Shown: positions 47,647 to 59,080, counted from the stretch's first letter. The stretch: DNA of 64,000 bases from Ehretia macrophylla (GCA_037974665.1 CM075783.1:39569712-39633711), one strand, 5' to 3'. The notes: generated by a model not told the origin, from the letters alone. A program made the numbers and translations.

Positions 47647-49101
47647 TTACCTTTGAAATAATGCTGGATACTGTTGCTCCATCTGTTCTCACCTTTCCCA
47701 CGTTGCTTCTTCAACTCCATGATGATCCCACAACACTTTCACCATCGGTATAGATTTGTTGCGTAACTCCCGATCTTGCTGGTCTAGGATCCGAATGGGC
47801 TTCTCCTCATAAGACAAGTTTTCCCGAAGCTGCAACGGCGATGGATCAGGGTGATGCTTCCGCAGCATTGAAACGTGAAAGACGCCGTGAATATTGGAGA
47901 GGTTTTGGGGTAGTTCCAGGCGATACGCCAATTTGCCAACTTTCTTAATTATTTCAAATGGTCCTATAAACCTCGGGCTCAACTTTCTACCCTTGCCGTG
48001 CTTAATCAGTCATCTCCGAGGTGATATCTTCAAGAACACCTTGTCGCCGGCCTCAAACTCTAGACTCCGTCTCCATCGGTCTGCATAACTTTTCTGCCTG
48101 CTCTGGGCAGTAAGCATCCATTTCCGGATGAGGTGGATATTATCAACAGTCTTCATAAGTTCAGGTAGAAGGGTCGGGTCAAAAGTCTTCGTCTCACCTA
48201 CATCATCCCAGTAAATTGGGGATTGACACTTACGTCCATATAATACCTCAAATGGGGCCATCCCGATAGTGGCCTGATAACTATTATTATAAGCGAACTC
48301 TACTAGAGACAGGTATTTCTCCCAACCTTTCCCGAAGTCTAAAACACACGCCCTCAGCATATCCTCCAGAATCTAAATAGTTCTCTCAGATTGTCCATCA
48401 GTCTGAGGGTGATAAGCCGTGCTGAAACTCAACTTCGTTCCCAAAGCTTCTTGCAATCTCTTCCAAAATCGGGAAGTAAAACGAGGATCCCTATCCGATA
48501 CAATACTCACAGGCATCCCGTGCAATCTTACAATCTCTGCCACATACATATCTCTCAATTTTTCAGGACTATCCTCCTTGTTCATCGGTAAGAAGTGCGC
48601 TGACTTAGTCAATCTATCCACTATGACCCAAACGGCGTCATGACCCTTTTGTGACCTGGGTAGGTCCATGACAAAGTCCATTGTTATATGTTCCCATTTC
48701 CATTGAGGAATTTCCAACGGCTGAAGTAAACATGCTAGTCGTTGATGTTCTTCTTTGACTCTCTGGCAAGTCCAACACCGTGCCTCAAACTCCAAAATCT
48801 CTCTCTTCATGTTATTCCACTAATAGTGTTGTTTCAAATCCCAGTACATCTTTGTTCCGTCGGGGTGAATAGTATATCTTGAATTATGGGCTTCTTCAAG
48901 AATCTTCTTTTTCGGCTCTGGCTCATTAGGAACACAAATCCGATTCCTAAACCTCCAAATACCATCATCATGAAACTTGAAATCTGTGTTGCTTTCTTTA
49001 CTCTTCTGAAACTGTTGGTCCTTCTGTTGAGCCTCTCGTAATTCAGACAACAAGGTCGATTGAACTTGTGTAGTGGTAAATAGCAACCCTTTTTGAGTCA
49101 A
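47647..49101 (-). pseudogene. Element 2 integrase, GPY/F module and chromodomain-like tail
   Basis: The zinc module is at about 48900-48770 (AHNSRYTIHP, then CWTCQRVK). The catalytic triad is intact: Asp 48678-48676 (TMDFVMDLP), Asp 48495-48493 (IVSDRDPRF) and Glu 48387-48385 (DGQSERTI). GPY/F (FIGPFEI, VGKLAYRLELP) is at about 47970-47900. The tail (IPMVKVLWDHHGVEEATWER) lies at about 47760-47690. Stops at 48820, 48373, 48010 and 47689 break the frame. Confidence 0.9.
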
Positions 49102-49140
49102 TTATGGTTTCCACAAGAATGCTTCCTTTAGCAACTCCTA

Positions 49141-50652
49141 CACCTTAACTTCCAGTTTTGCCATGCTTGCTTTCTGACTTAAGGCATCTGCAACTACATT
49201 TGCTTTACCGGGCACATAATTGATTGTGCAGTTATAATCATCCAAAAGCTCCATCCACCGTCTTTGCCTCATGTTCAACTCTTTTTGTGAGAACAAGTAT
49301 TTCAAGCTCTTGTGATCAGTAAATACCTCGAACTGGTTACCCCACAGATAGTGCCTCCATTTCTTGAGTGCAAACACGATAGCCGCTAACTCCAAATCAT
49401 GCGTCGGGTAATTCAATTCATACGGCTTTGGTTTCCTAGAAGCATACGCAATCACTCTACCATTTTGCATTAATATACAACCCAGTCCTTCCTTCGAAGC
49501 ATCGCTATAGATTACAAAGCCTTGACTTCCTTCAGGCAATGCAAGAACGGGTGTGGTAATCAATCTTTTCTTCAATTCTTGGAAGCTGTTCTCACACTTG
49601 TCATCCCACACGAACTTTGTTTTCTTTTGAGTGAGCTTTGTAAGCGGTCCTGCAATCTTTGAGAAATCCTTCACGAAACTCCGATAATAGCCGGCTAGAC
49701 CAAGAAAACTCCGAACTTCCGTAACATTTTTCAGCTTCTTCCAAGACATCACCGCTTCTATCTTTGCTAGGTCTACTGCTATTCCCTCTTGGGATATAAT
49801 GTGCCCCAGAAATGCAATCTACTGCAACCAAAATTCGTATTTGCTAAACTTTGCATACAATTGATGCTCTCGAAGTTTTTGCAATACCAATCGCAGATGT
49901 TGTTCATGCTCAGCCTTGGATTTCGAGTATACCAAAATATCATCAATGAAGATCACTACAAATTGGTCCAAGTAAGGTTGAAACACCCTGTGCATCAAGT
50001 CCATAAAAGCTGCAGGGGCATTAGTTAGCCCAAATGGCATCACCACATATTCATAATGCCCATATCTCATCCTGAAAGCTGTTTTAGGCACATCCTTCTT
50101 TTTGATCCGCAACTGATAGTACCCTTGTCTCAAGTTGAGCTTCGAATACACTTTGGCTCCTTGAAGTTGATCAAACAACTCGTCGATCAGTGGAAGTGGG
50201 TATTTATTCTTGACGGTCACTTGGTTCAATCCTCGGTAGTCAATGCATAGCCTCAACGTTCCGTCTTTCTTCTTTACAAATAGGACTGGCGCACCCCACA
50301 AAGAAGAACTTGGTTGAACAAACCCTTTCTTCAACAATCCTTGCAATTGGTCCTTCAATTCTTGTAGCTCGGCTGGTGCCATACGATAGGGAGCTTTAGA
50401 TATCGGTTGGGTGCCAGGCAGTAATTCTATAATGAACTCGATCTCCCGATTTGGGGGTAAACCGGGCAATTCTTCTGGAAACACATCCGCATAATCTTTA
50501 ATCACTGGCATCTCCTCCAACTTAGCTTTGTCCGACGGCTTGTTGATGAGGTAAGCTAAGTATCCACTACACCCTTTTCTCAAAGACTTCACTGCTTTCG
50601 TAGATGAAATGATGGAACTCCCGGTGAAGTCTCTTCGACCCATGACTTCCAA
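49141..50652 (-). pseudogene. Element 2 reverse transcriptase and RNase H
   Basis: The longest uninterrupted reverse transcriptase piece of the window (50652-49819, 277 codons). It holds [82 protein letters not shown] and an intact IDDILVYS with the Asp pair at 49944-49939. A stop at 49819 precedes the connection region and RNase H (49752-49141), which keeps [24 protein letters not shown] and VADALS. RNA-to-DNA copying and RNA removal are the family roles. Confidence 0.9.
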
Positions 50653-51060
50653 TATTGGTTGACCAGGTATCTGGAATGTTACAATCTTCGTCCGGCAATC
50701 TAGTTAGGCATGATGCTTTGCCAACCAGTCCATCCCTAAGATGACTTCATAGTCTTGAAAAGGTAATACAATAAGATTGGCTGAGAATTCCCCATCTTTA
50801 ATTTGGATTTTACATGTTTTACAAGCTGAGCTAGTAACAAGTTTAGAACCCATCGGAGTACCAACTTCTACTTCTTAAGGCAAACATACAACTTGTAGTT
50901 TCACACGTTGCACACATAAGGGAGTAATAAATGAATGAGTAGCACCTAGATCAATTAGCACCCTAACAGGTTGATTCAGTATCAAGAATGTACCTTGAAC
51001 AACAGCGGTCTCCTCTGGAAGCTCCTCGCACTCAATAGCATAAGCTCGAGCCTGAACTCT
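50640..51060 (-). pseudogene. Element 2 aspartic protease
   Basis: The active site reads DLGATHSF with the Asp at 50952-50950; element 3 has DPGTTHSF in the same place, so this site has varied. The domain then runs through FITPLCVQRVKL to ILGMDWLAKHHA. Stops at 50875 and 50704 interrupt it. Confidence 0.82.
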
Positions 51061-51119
51061 GGGAACTGGAGCCTTGCCTCTACCAACTGGTTTAACTTGA
51101 TTTTGTCCTGCTTACCATT

Positions 51120-52143
51120 TAGGGCAATCCTTGATCTGATGCTGATCACTGCCACACCACACACATCGTCCTGACTTCTTCCAGCACTGGGACTCGGTAT
51201 GCCCCTTCTTGTCGCAGTAAGAACAGTTGATAGACTGAGTAGCAGGTGAACTACCTGTGGATCCGCGGGTGGAAGAGGCTGATGGTACTTTAGTCGGGCC
51301 ACGGTTATTAACTGGTCTGTTTTGGCTCGGGCCCTGACTCCAACTCTGGCTCTTGAATTTCCTCTATGGACCTGGAGGCTGATACGGTTTCTTGTTCGAC
51401 TGACTCGAACTGGCTCTATCAAGTTTCTTTTTCTCAACTCGGGAAGCAGCAGTAAGGAGAGCAGAATAGGTATCGAAGTCATGCGAAGCCAACTGGTCCT
51501 GAATTTCTGGCCTCAACCCATTCGTAAATTTCCACATCTTCGCCTCAGGGGTACTGACCATGTATTGAGCATAACGGGATAGTTGGTCAAAATGAGCCTC
51601 GTACTAGGCCACCGTCATATTACCCTAGTTCAGGTGCATGAATTCCTCAATCCGCCTCTGCCTGGAAACTGTAGGTACATATTTCTCCTTGAATGCCTTA
51701 ACGAAATTAGCCCACAAACGAGGTGTATGATCAGTTTCCCATAATGCCTCCATAGTGTGCCACCAATGCTCAGCATCCCTGTGCAACAGAAACACAGCGA
51801 ACTCCACCATTTCTTCATCAGTATAGTCAAGTGGCCTGAAAATCCTCTCGATCTCAGACAGCCAAGCCTCTGCCTTTTCATCATCAGCTTCCCCGTGGAA
51901 TTTAGACGGGCAAAAGTGAAGGAACTCCTGCATTCTGCTATGTTTCCCATGGTTACCATCATTTCTGTTATTGTTGTTGTTGTTCGCTTCACGTGCATCT
52001 TGGCGTTCCATCACTCGTGACATGCGATCCATGGCATTTGCCATCATGTTAAACATAGCTATGCCGGGATTAGTTTGATAAGCATCTCCAGTCTCTTGGG
52101 GCTCACCACTCCTATTAGTAGTGCTGGTACTAGGGCCAGCCAT
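51120..52143 (-). pseudogene. Element 2 GAG with two zinc knuckles
   Basis: Starts MAGPSTSTTNRS and has an Asn-rich stretch after DAREANNNNNN. The gag core lies at about 51960-51500 (CPSKFHGEADDEKAEAWLS, FLLHRDAEHWWHTM, then FTNGLRPEIQDQLASHDF). The linker is basic and Ser/Pro-rich. CCHC knuckles (C-x2-C-x4-H-x4-C) are at 51225-51184 and 51165-51124. Stops at 51625, 51604 and 51364 interrupt it. Capsid and RNA-packaging role as in the family. Confidence 0.88.
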
Positions 52144-52411
52144 CTATAGGCACAAATTACGATGCAAAATTTATTGGAATACGACAAATAAGAATTCAAT
52201 GCATAAGATATGCAACATATAATTTTACATAAACACACAGTTCTAGAAACAGTCAAGACATGTTAATCATATAAGCACATAGAACATAGAAGGCACAATC
52301 CACATTATCACACAATAACAAGTCATCCTAATTACCTTAGGGCTCTACCCAAGGTCCGAGAGTTAAACCCGGCTTAAGCAATCTAAGCTCTGATACCATT
52401 CTTCTATAAGG
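52144..52411 (-). other. Untranslated leader of element 2
   Basis: AT-rich stretch between the 5' LTR and the gag ATG, holding the primer-binding site and CTTAAGCCGGGTTTAACTC, a word also kept in element 3 (62458-62480). No other gene seen. Confidence 0.7.
52387..52398 (-). other. Primer-binding site, initiator Met-tRNA (element 2)
   Basis: TGGTATCAGAGC on the minus strand, 13 bp inside the LTR end. Confidence 0.9.
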
Positions 52412-53044
52412 TGTGACACCCTAACCCTACCTATAAAGGTTAGACTAGGGTGTGATCTAAACATTCAAGTCATATCACGAACTTAATCATTGAAGAGGGT
52501 TTAACACTTAACATTTTAGCCTAAACTCCACAAATTCTCTAGAAAATCGGTAGCATAACAGCTGTAATTGGGCTCTTTAGTTTGACCTAATTCTCTAAAC
52601 GCCTCAAAATTTCCATTCTCAATTTCGTTTCTAACTAAGATTACTATTTATCACCAATCGAAATGCCTACTAGTTATTTCGAAGTCTCGTTGATTAATAA
52701 CTTAGCATGTTACTATGTCTCGTTTGTTTGTTAATCCTCGTTACAAAAGTACCTGTTGACCTTAGCTTAATAATGAGTACCTGCTTAAGATTGGATAGGT
52801 TCATTTTACTTAATCCTTACCTGATACTTCATAATCCTATGATAGATACTAGCCAATAACAATAGCAAAAACGACCATAGTAGTGTCTATCTAGTTATGA
52901 TCAGTACAAGCCAAAATTAGACCCCAAATTACAACGGGGGTCATTTACAATACAAGAACAAGCAACATAAGAAATGAAAAAGTCTTCAAGCAACATATCG
53001 TTCACAAAATGGCCATAGTCAAGTAAGGCACGTAGGGCAAGCAA

Positions 53045-53107
53045 TCATTTCAAGGAATCATCATTAGGCACGTTGTCCTCGGGTACCTGTTCTTGGTCTT
53101 CTTCACT
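53045..53107 (-). other. Acidic mini reading frame, element 2 5' LTR
   Basis: Reads EEDQEQVPEDNVPNDDSLK then TGA at 53047-53045 on the minus strand. The frame is uninterrupted, but the preceding CAG is mutated to CAA. Confidence 0.3.
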
Positions 53108-53125
53108 TGAGATGATGAAAGAGGG

Positions 53126-53143
53126 TGAGACCTTATGAACTCA
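53126..53143 (-). other. LTR hairpin, element 2 5' LTR (one mismatch)
   Basis: TGAGTTC-ATAA-GGTCTCA on the minus strand: the stem seen in the other copies with one T-T mismatch added. Confidence 0.45.
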
Positions 53144-55766
53144 GCGAGGGGGAACAAGAAATAAGTCTTGAAACTCATTTTTCGGTTCAATTTATGAAAA
53201 CCCTTTGCAAGCATGACATGTATCACAAGTAAGTACATAATGTAATGTAATAGTAAAAGAACTCAATTACCCGTCTTTCCTCCCAAAGGTCCTCTAGGAA
53301 CCAAGCGAGAGTACTTATACACATAGTGAAAAGGATACAGTGAGCTTTTACTCTCATTTCAATTCCAGTATCAGTTGTTGTGGCCGGCTTCAATTCATCC
53401 CCTTATCACGCCAAATGGGTGTACTCCGGATGTACCCCAAAATCTTACGACCCAACTCTCTGAGGAAGTCTAGCCCCCAAGCGAGAGAAGGAATTGGACA
53501 ATGGTAGTCACGGTTGCACCGGCAAGCCCGATGCTACCCGGTGTGCGTGAACGCTACCACGCCAGAATGAAAGGTTGCAACCTTGTATGCAATGCACATT
53601 TATGACATTTAATATATCACATTAGGAGGACAACAAAGTAGGTTGCCTCCGAGCAGTCATAAGATTGCACATTGACAAGTAAACAAGCGAGGCACGATAT
53701 GACAGGTAATTTCACTTATAAAGCACATGGAGTTATATGAATATTAAATGGGCAGCCATGTAACGCATGTAAATCAAGTCATATAACTCACTTCGAAGTT
53801 CATGTAATCAAATAACAAGATTATTCAACATGCAATGACTTCTACGTGGGACCGGGTGCAAGAAAGGCCTACTTGTCAACATGTAATCATCAAAATCATG
53901 TTTAGGGCTATGAAGGCAACTACGGGCAGCCTAATAATTACATAATCAAACACGATATTCATGGGATCAACACTTAGCGAGTTTACCTAGTCATTAGGGT
54001 TTCAATTCACGCTCACCCGTGCGATTAAGCCCTAAGTTGTCATGTAATTAAACTCAAGCCATGCATTGATTAATTCAAGCCCTCTCAAACATTCAAAACA
54101 GTCCACACAACATCCCAATGCCAGAATCCCAAGCATTTAATACAACAAGAGAAGCTACAATAATTTTTCTAAGCATATCAATAGGTGAAACCCTCACTGT
54201 AATGGACTGTTTTCTCACAATCATTGAGACAAGCAAAAAATCTCCAATTCTAGTGAAAAAGATGTCAAATTAAAGCTTAAGGAGTGAACTAAATTCAGAA
54301 ACAAACCTCGCATCATTTGGAGTTCAGGTTCAAGAGTTATAACCAAAACCGTGAAACTACACAAAACTGTCCAGATTTGCACACATTTCAATACTTGTCG
54401 TTTTTTAGGGTCTTAGGGTCAGATTTAGCCCTAGTCCATTGCTGACAAAAATGTCCAGAACTGAAAAATATAGCAGCAGACCAATTTTCATGCATTTTGG
54501 ATATCATTTACTATGTCAAAACTAGTTCGTTCTACAAGGTCAGTGAATTTGCCAAAACCTGCTTCATTTTTCCAGACTTTCTAGATTTGGACATATTTTA
54601 ATATTTTTCCTTTTTGAGGACCTTAGAGTCAAAATTGGCTTTGGCCTATTTCTGATAAAAATGCTCAGAACTGGCAAACCTAGTCACCTACCAATTTTCA
54701 CACATTTTCAACCTAATGTACCTGGTAAAAATCACCCCACACCAACAAGACAGAAGGCTGTCACATACACGATTTCATCTATCATCACATTCTAGCCAAA
54801 TATCTTGCCATGCATGTTTACAAAAGCTCATGAACGCACATATATCACAAGTACATAAGTAAAGATAGACATTTAAGGGCATGCATGTGGTTTTTGAAAG
54901 ATTTTCAAGAAGTTTTAGCCCTCACCTTAGCAAGACAACAAAGAAGATGCACAAACTCTTGAGGATGCACAAGATTGACTCTTTTCCTTGCTTAGCTGAG
55001 AGACCACTTGATTTTTTCTAATTTTCTAGCTTGGTAACCAAGTTCTTAGTTGGTGCATGTGTTTAGAACAAGAAGAAAATAAATGGAAGCTAACAAACTC
55101 ACCTAAGCCGAAATGGATATGCTAAAGGCTTGCATGTGTGCTTCTTTGCTCCTAGTTTTGCTTGGTCGAGCTCCTAAGCTTCTTGCATGTCTTGATGAGC
55201 CATTGAGTAATGAACTTAAGCTATGGAGAGTATATTTTCAGATAGGGCCGAGAGAGGAGAAATGAGAGAAAGAATGAGAGAAAGAGAGGAAATGAAAGAA
55301 AAATGAAAAGCTTTGATGGGTATTGATGCTTGTCGGCCTAGGTCCTTGTAAAATCAGAATTTTGTGTCTTCAAGAAGCATTTTTGAATCACCTAGCATGG
55401 GCAAGAGAATGGGTCGAGAATATGGAGCCTTGGGTAGAGTTTTGAGCCAAATTTTTTATGCATTATGTCATAGATTGTCATAAGATATCTAGGAATAGAA
55501 TTTGAATTAAGCAAGCATGCACAAATGCACAAAAGGTGGTCGGCCAAGGCATTGCAAGAATCTGAATTTTTTGTCTTGGTTGAGGAATATTTAATTGTGT
55601 GTTTGGGATATGCAAAAGAATAAGGAATAAAGAATGAAGAATGCTTAGCTTTTGGTGAGATTTTGTCTTCTAGTGGGTTGAATTAGCAATTTAATATTAG
55701 TTAGTGGAATTTGTAGGATTAATTAATGATCTAGTGCTTCGTGTAAGATGCTTTCTTGATTAGCTT

Positions 55767-55990
55767 GAGGGCACGCTTACCTAGGTTTAGGGCACACTAC
55801 GAGGTAAGGCACGAACTACGAGACGAATGCACGTTTCCCAAGTAAATGCACGTAACCCTAAATGAATGCATGTAATTCAATGCAAGGCACACAAAACGAA
55901 ACACAATTCTTAAATCTAGGTCAAGGCACGCAAATCTAGGTTAGGGCACACGAAACGAGGTATCACACATAAATCGAGGTCGGGCCTCAC
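55767..55990 (-). repeat. Degenerate 19-20 bp repeats, element 2 5' LTR copy
   Basis: Same array as 47383-47606. One unit near 55793 is shortened by a small deletion (GGCACACTACGAGGTAA). Confidence 0.55.
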
Positions 55991-55995
55991 AAGTT
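55991..55995. repeat. Target site duplication AGTTA, right copy (element 2)
   Basis: Exact repeat of 44021-44025. Confidence 0.93.
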
Positions 55996-56973
55996 ACGTA
56001 GCACACAACATACCGTTGGAAAGCTCTCCGAGAGCTCTACGATAGGGGCAGATAGCCTGCTCGGTTGCGCATGTTTTCAGAGACCAAAATCGAACATTTT
56101 CATCAGTTTCAGGACCCTTTTCTTCTTTTGCTCTATTTTTTCGTCCCGGATCGTACGTCGTGAGCTGCGAAAAGGACAACAACCTAATCCATGAAATTTC
56201 TATTACTGAATCCCATGACACCTTGGGCAAGACAATTTCACTTCACGAAGAGGCTGGGCTCGCAAACTGAGGGCTTGGGGCTTGTGAGCAGGTATCCGTC
56301 GCTCCGGTGCCCATAACTTTTGATCCGTAAGGAGTTACGCGGTGCACAGCATACCGTTGGAAAGCTCTCCGAGAGCTCTACGACGAGGGAAGCAAGCCTA
56401 CTTTGTAGCTCCTATTTTCGGAGCCCAAAATCAAACGTTTTCATCAGTTTCAGGACACTTTTCTTATTTTGCTCTATTTTTTCGTCCCGGATCGTACGTC
56501 GTGAGCCTCGAAAAGGACGACAACCTAATCCATCAAATTTCTATTAACGAATCCCACGGAACCTTGGGCAAGACAACTTCACTTTACGTAGAGGCTGGGC
56601 CCGCAAATCGAGGGCGGGGGGATTGTGAGCAAGTATCCGTCGCTCCGATGCCCATAACTTTTGATCCGTAAAGAGTTATGAGGTGCATAGTATATCGTTG
56701 GAAAGCTCTCCAAGAGCTCTACGACGGAGGCAACAAAACTATTCGGTTGCACCAATTTTTGGAGCCCAAAATTGAACATTTTCGTCAATTTTGGGACACT
56801 TTTCTTTTTTTGCGCTATTTTTTCATCCCGGATCGTACGTCGTGAGCGTCGAAAAGGAAGACAACCTGATCCATCACATTTCTAATACCGAATCCAATGG
56901 CACCTTGGACAAGACATCTTCACTTCACGTAGAGGCTGGGCCCGCAAACCAAGGGTGTGGGTCATATGACCAG
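55991..56973 (+). repeat. 341-bp satellite array, block E
   Basis: Just under three monomers between element 2 and element 3. The last is cut at ATATGACCAG, where element 3 pol sequence begins. No gene seen. Confidence 0.94.
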
Positions 56974-58808
56974 AATGGTAGAGTGATGGCGTATGCCTCT
57001 AGGAAGCCCAAGCCGTATGAATTGAACTACCTGACGCATGATTTGGAGTTAGCAGCTATTGTATTTGCACTCAAGAAATGGAGGCACTATCTGTGAGGTA
57101 ACAAGTTTGAGGTGTTTACTGATCACAAGAGCTTGAAATACTTGTTCTCACAAAAGAGTTGAACATGAGGCAAAGACGGTGGATGGAGCTCTTGGATGAT
57201 TATAACTGCACAATCAATTATGTGCCCGGTAAAGCAAATGTAGTTGCAGATGCCTTAAGTCGGAAAGCGAGCATGGCAAAACTGGAAGTTAAGGTGCAGG
57301 AGTTATTAGAGGAAGCAATTTTATGGAATCCACAATTGACTCAAAAAGGGTTACTATTTGCCACTATACAAGTGCAGTCGACATTGTTGTCTGAATTACG
57401 AGAGGCTCAACAGAAGGACCAATAGTTTCAGAAGATTAAGGAAAATAATACCGATTTCAAGTTTCATGATGATGGTATTTGGAGATTCAGGAGTCGAATT
57501 TGTGTTCCTAATAACCCAGAGTTGAAAAAGAAGATTCTTGAAGAAGCCCATAACTCAAGATACACTATTCACCCCGGCGGAACAAAGATGTACCTGGATT
57601 TGAAGTAACACTATTGGTGGAATAACATGAAGAGAGAGATTGCAAAGTTTGTGGCTCGGTGTTTAACTTGTCAGAGAGTTAAAGCAGAACATCAACGACC
57701 GGCAGGTTTACTTCAACCGTTGAAAATTCCCCGATGGAAATGGGAACATATAACTATGGACTTTGTCATGGACCTGCCCAGGTCACAAAAGGGTCATGAT
57801 GCCGTTTGGGTCATAATGGATAGATTGACCAAATCAGCGCACTTCTTACCGATGAACAAGGAGGATAGTCCTGAGAAATTGGGAGATATGTATGTGGCGG
57901 ATATTGTAAGGCTACATGGGATGCCTGTAAGTATTGTATCGGATAGGGATCCTCGTTTTACTTCCTGATTTTGGAAGCGATTACAAGAAGCTTTGGGAAC
58001 GAAGTTGAGTTTTAGTACAGCTTATCACCCTCAGACTGATGGACAATCTGAGAGAACTATTCAGATTCTGGAAGATATGCTAAGGGCGTGTGTTATAGAC
58101 TTTGGCAAAAGTTGGGAGAAATATCTGCCCCTAGCGGAGTTCGCTTATAATAACAGCTATCAGACCACTATCAGGATGGCCCTATTTGAGGCATTGTATG
58201 GACGTAAGTGTCAATCCCCAATTTACTAGGATGAAGTAGGTGAGACGAAGACTTTTGACCCGACCCTGCTACCAGAACTTATGAAGACTGTTGATAATGT
58301 CCACCTCATCCAAAAACGGATGCTTACCGCCCAAATCAGGCAGAAAAGTTATGCAGACCGACGGAGACAAAATCTATAGTTTAAGGTCGGCGACAAGGTG
58401 TTCTTGAAGTTATCACCTCGGAGGGGACTGATTAAACATGGCAAGGGTGGAAAGTTGAGCCCGAGGTTTACAGGACCATTTGGAATAGTTGAAAATGTTG
58501 GCAAATTGGCGTATCGCTTGGAACTACCCCAAAACCTCTTCAATATCCATGATGTCTTCCATGTTTCAATGCCACAGAAATATCACCCTGATCCATCGCA
58601 GATCTTGGAGCCAGAGCCATTGCAGCTTCGGGAGAACTTGTCTTATGAAGAGAAGCCCATTCGGATCCTAGACGAGCAAGATCGGGAATTACGCAACAAG
58701 TCGATACCAATGGTAAAAGTGTTGTGGGATCACCATAAAGTTGAAGAAGTAATATGGGAAAGACGAGACCAGATAGAGCAATAGTATCCAACATTATTTC
58801 AAAGGTAA
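56974..58808 (+). pseudogene. Element 3a: 5'-truncated pol (RNase H, integrase, chromodomain-like tail)
   Basis: Starts inside RNase H at [18 protein letters not shown] with no GAG, protease or reverse transcriptase before it. It continues through [22 protein letters not shown], the integrase zinc module, and an intact DDE set ([25 protein letters not shown]), then GPY/F (FTGPFGI) and the tail (IPMVKVLWDHH), ending TAA 58806-58808. It is broken by TGG-to-TGA at 57094, loss of one A in an A run near 57155, and stops at 57423, 57606, 57966, 58227, 58378 and 58782. It is very close to element 2 pol. A frame that starts in the satellite at 56791 reads across the junction only by chance. Confidence 0.92.
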
Positions 58809-58835
58809 TATTGAATTTCAGGATGAAATTATTTT

Positions 58836-58848
58836 AAGGAGGGGAAGA
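58836..58848 (+). other. Polypurine tract, element 3
   Basis: AAGGAGGGGAAGA directly before TGTGAAGCCCGAC. Confidence 0.85.
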
Positions 58849-59080
58849 TGTGAAGCCCGACCTCGATTTGCGTGCGATATCTCATTTCGCGTGTCTTAAC
58901 CTCGAATTACGTGCTTTGACCTAGGTTTAAGAGTTATGTCTCGTTTTTATGTGCCTTGCATTGAATTACATGCATTCATTTAGAGTTGCATGCATTTACT
59001 TGAAAAATGTGCATTCGTCTCATAGTTCGTGCTTTACCTCATAGTGCGTGCCCTAGACCTAGGTAAGTATACCCGCACGC
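58849..59080 (+). repeat. Degenerate 19-20 bp repeats, element 3 LTR copy
   Basis: Reverse-complement units of the array described at 47383-47606, with recurrent GTGC and TGCAT words (TTGCATGCATTTACTTG, ATGTGCATTCGTCTC, TTCGTGCTTTACCTC, GTGCGTGCCCTAGACC). Confidence 0.55.

Larger units (their letters stand above)
47647..52143 (-). pseudogene. Element 2 gag-pol polyprotein, degenerate
   Basis: A single frame of 1499 codons from ATG (52143) to TAA (47649-47647) holds GAG, protease, reverse transcriptase, RNase H, integrase, GPY/F and chromodomain-like tail. Premature stops (plus-strand position of the codon's low end) are at 51625, 51604, 51364, 51112, 50875, 50704, 49819, 49138, 49102, 48820, 48373, 48010 and 47689. 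Comparison with element 3 shows that about eleven of these come from Gln, Arg or Trp codons by C-to-T or G-to-A; 50875 and 48010 need other changes. There is no net frameshift, but an 18-bp in-frame gap removes residues after HHPDPS compared with element 3. Confidence 0.92.
44026..55990 (-). mobile_element. Element 2: full-length Tekay-like chromovirus, defective
   Basis: An 11,965-bp LTR retrotransposon on the minus strand. Read in its own direction it has: 5' LTR (55990-52412), primer-binding site, leader, one gag-pol frame (52143-47647), polypurine tract and 3' LTR (47606-44026). It is flanked by a 5-bp target duplication. In a 500-bp sample the LTRs differ at about 13 sites (under 3%), so it looks younger than element 1. 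Gag-pol carries thirteen in-frame stops but no net frameshift, and the reverse transcriptase and integrase catalytic residues are still present. Its family differs from element 1 and is the same as element 3. Confidence 0.95.
52412..55990 (-). repeat. 5' LTR of element 2
   Basis: A 3579-bp LTR, on the minus strand TGTGAGGCCCGACCTCG to GGGTGTCACA. It matches 44026-47606 throughout. Its landmarks are the U3 repeats (55990-55767), GC-rich block (53456-53416), TATA-like box (53319-53314), hairpin with one mismatch (53143-53126), acidic frame (53107-53045) and GACCCC/GGGGTC hairpin (52942-52920). In this copy the CAG before the acidic frame has become CAA. Confidence 0.93.

Noticed and set aside
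50982..51482. 166-codon alternative frame over element 2 gag/protease
   Set aside because: Out of frame with the recognisable zinc knuckles and protease motif. The same type of shadow appears in element 3b at 63365-63865.
56791..57096. Fusion frame of satellite and RNase H
   Set aside because: It crosses a deletion junction by chance and ends at a TGG-to-TGA stop in pol.
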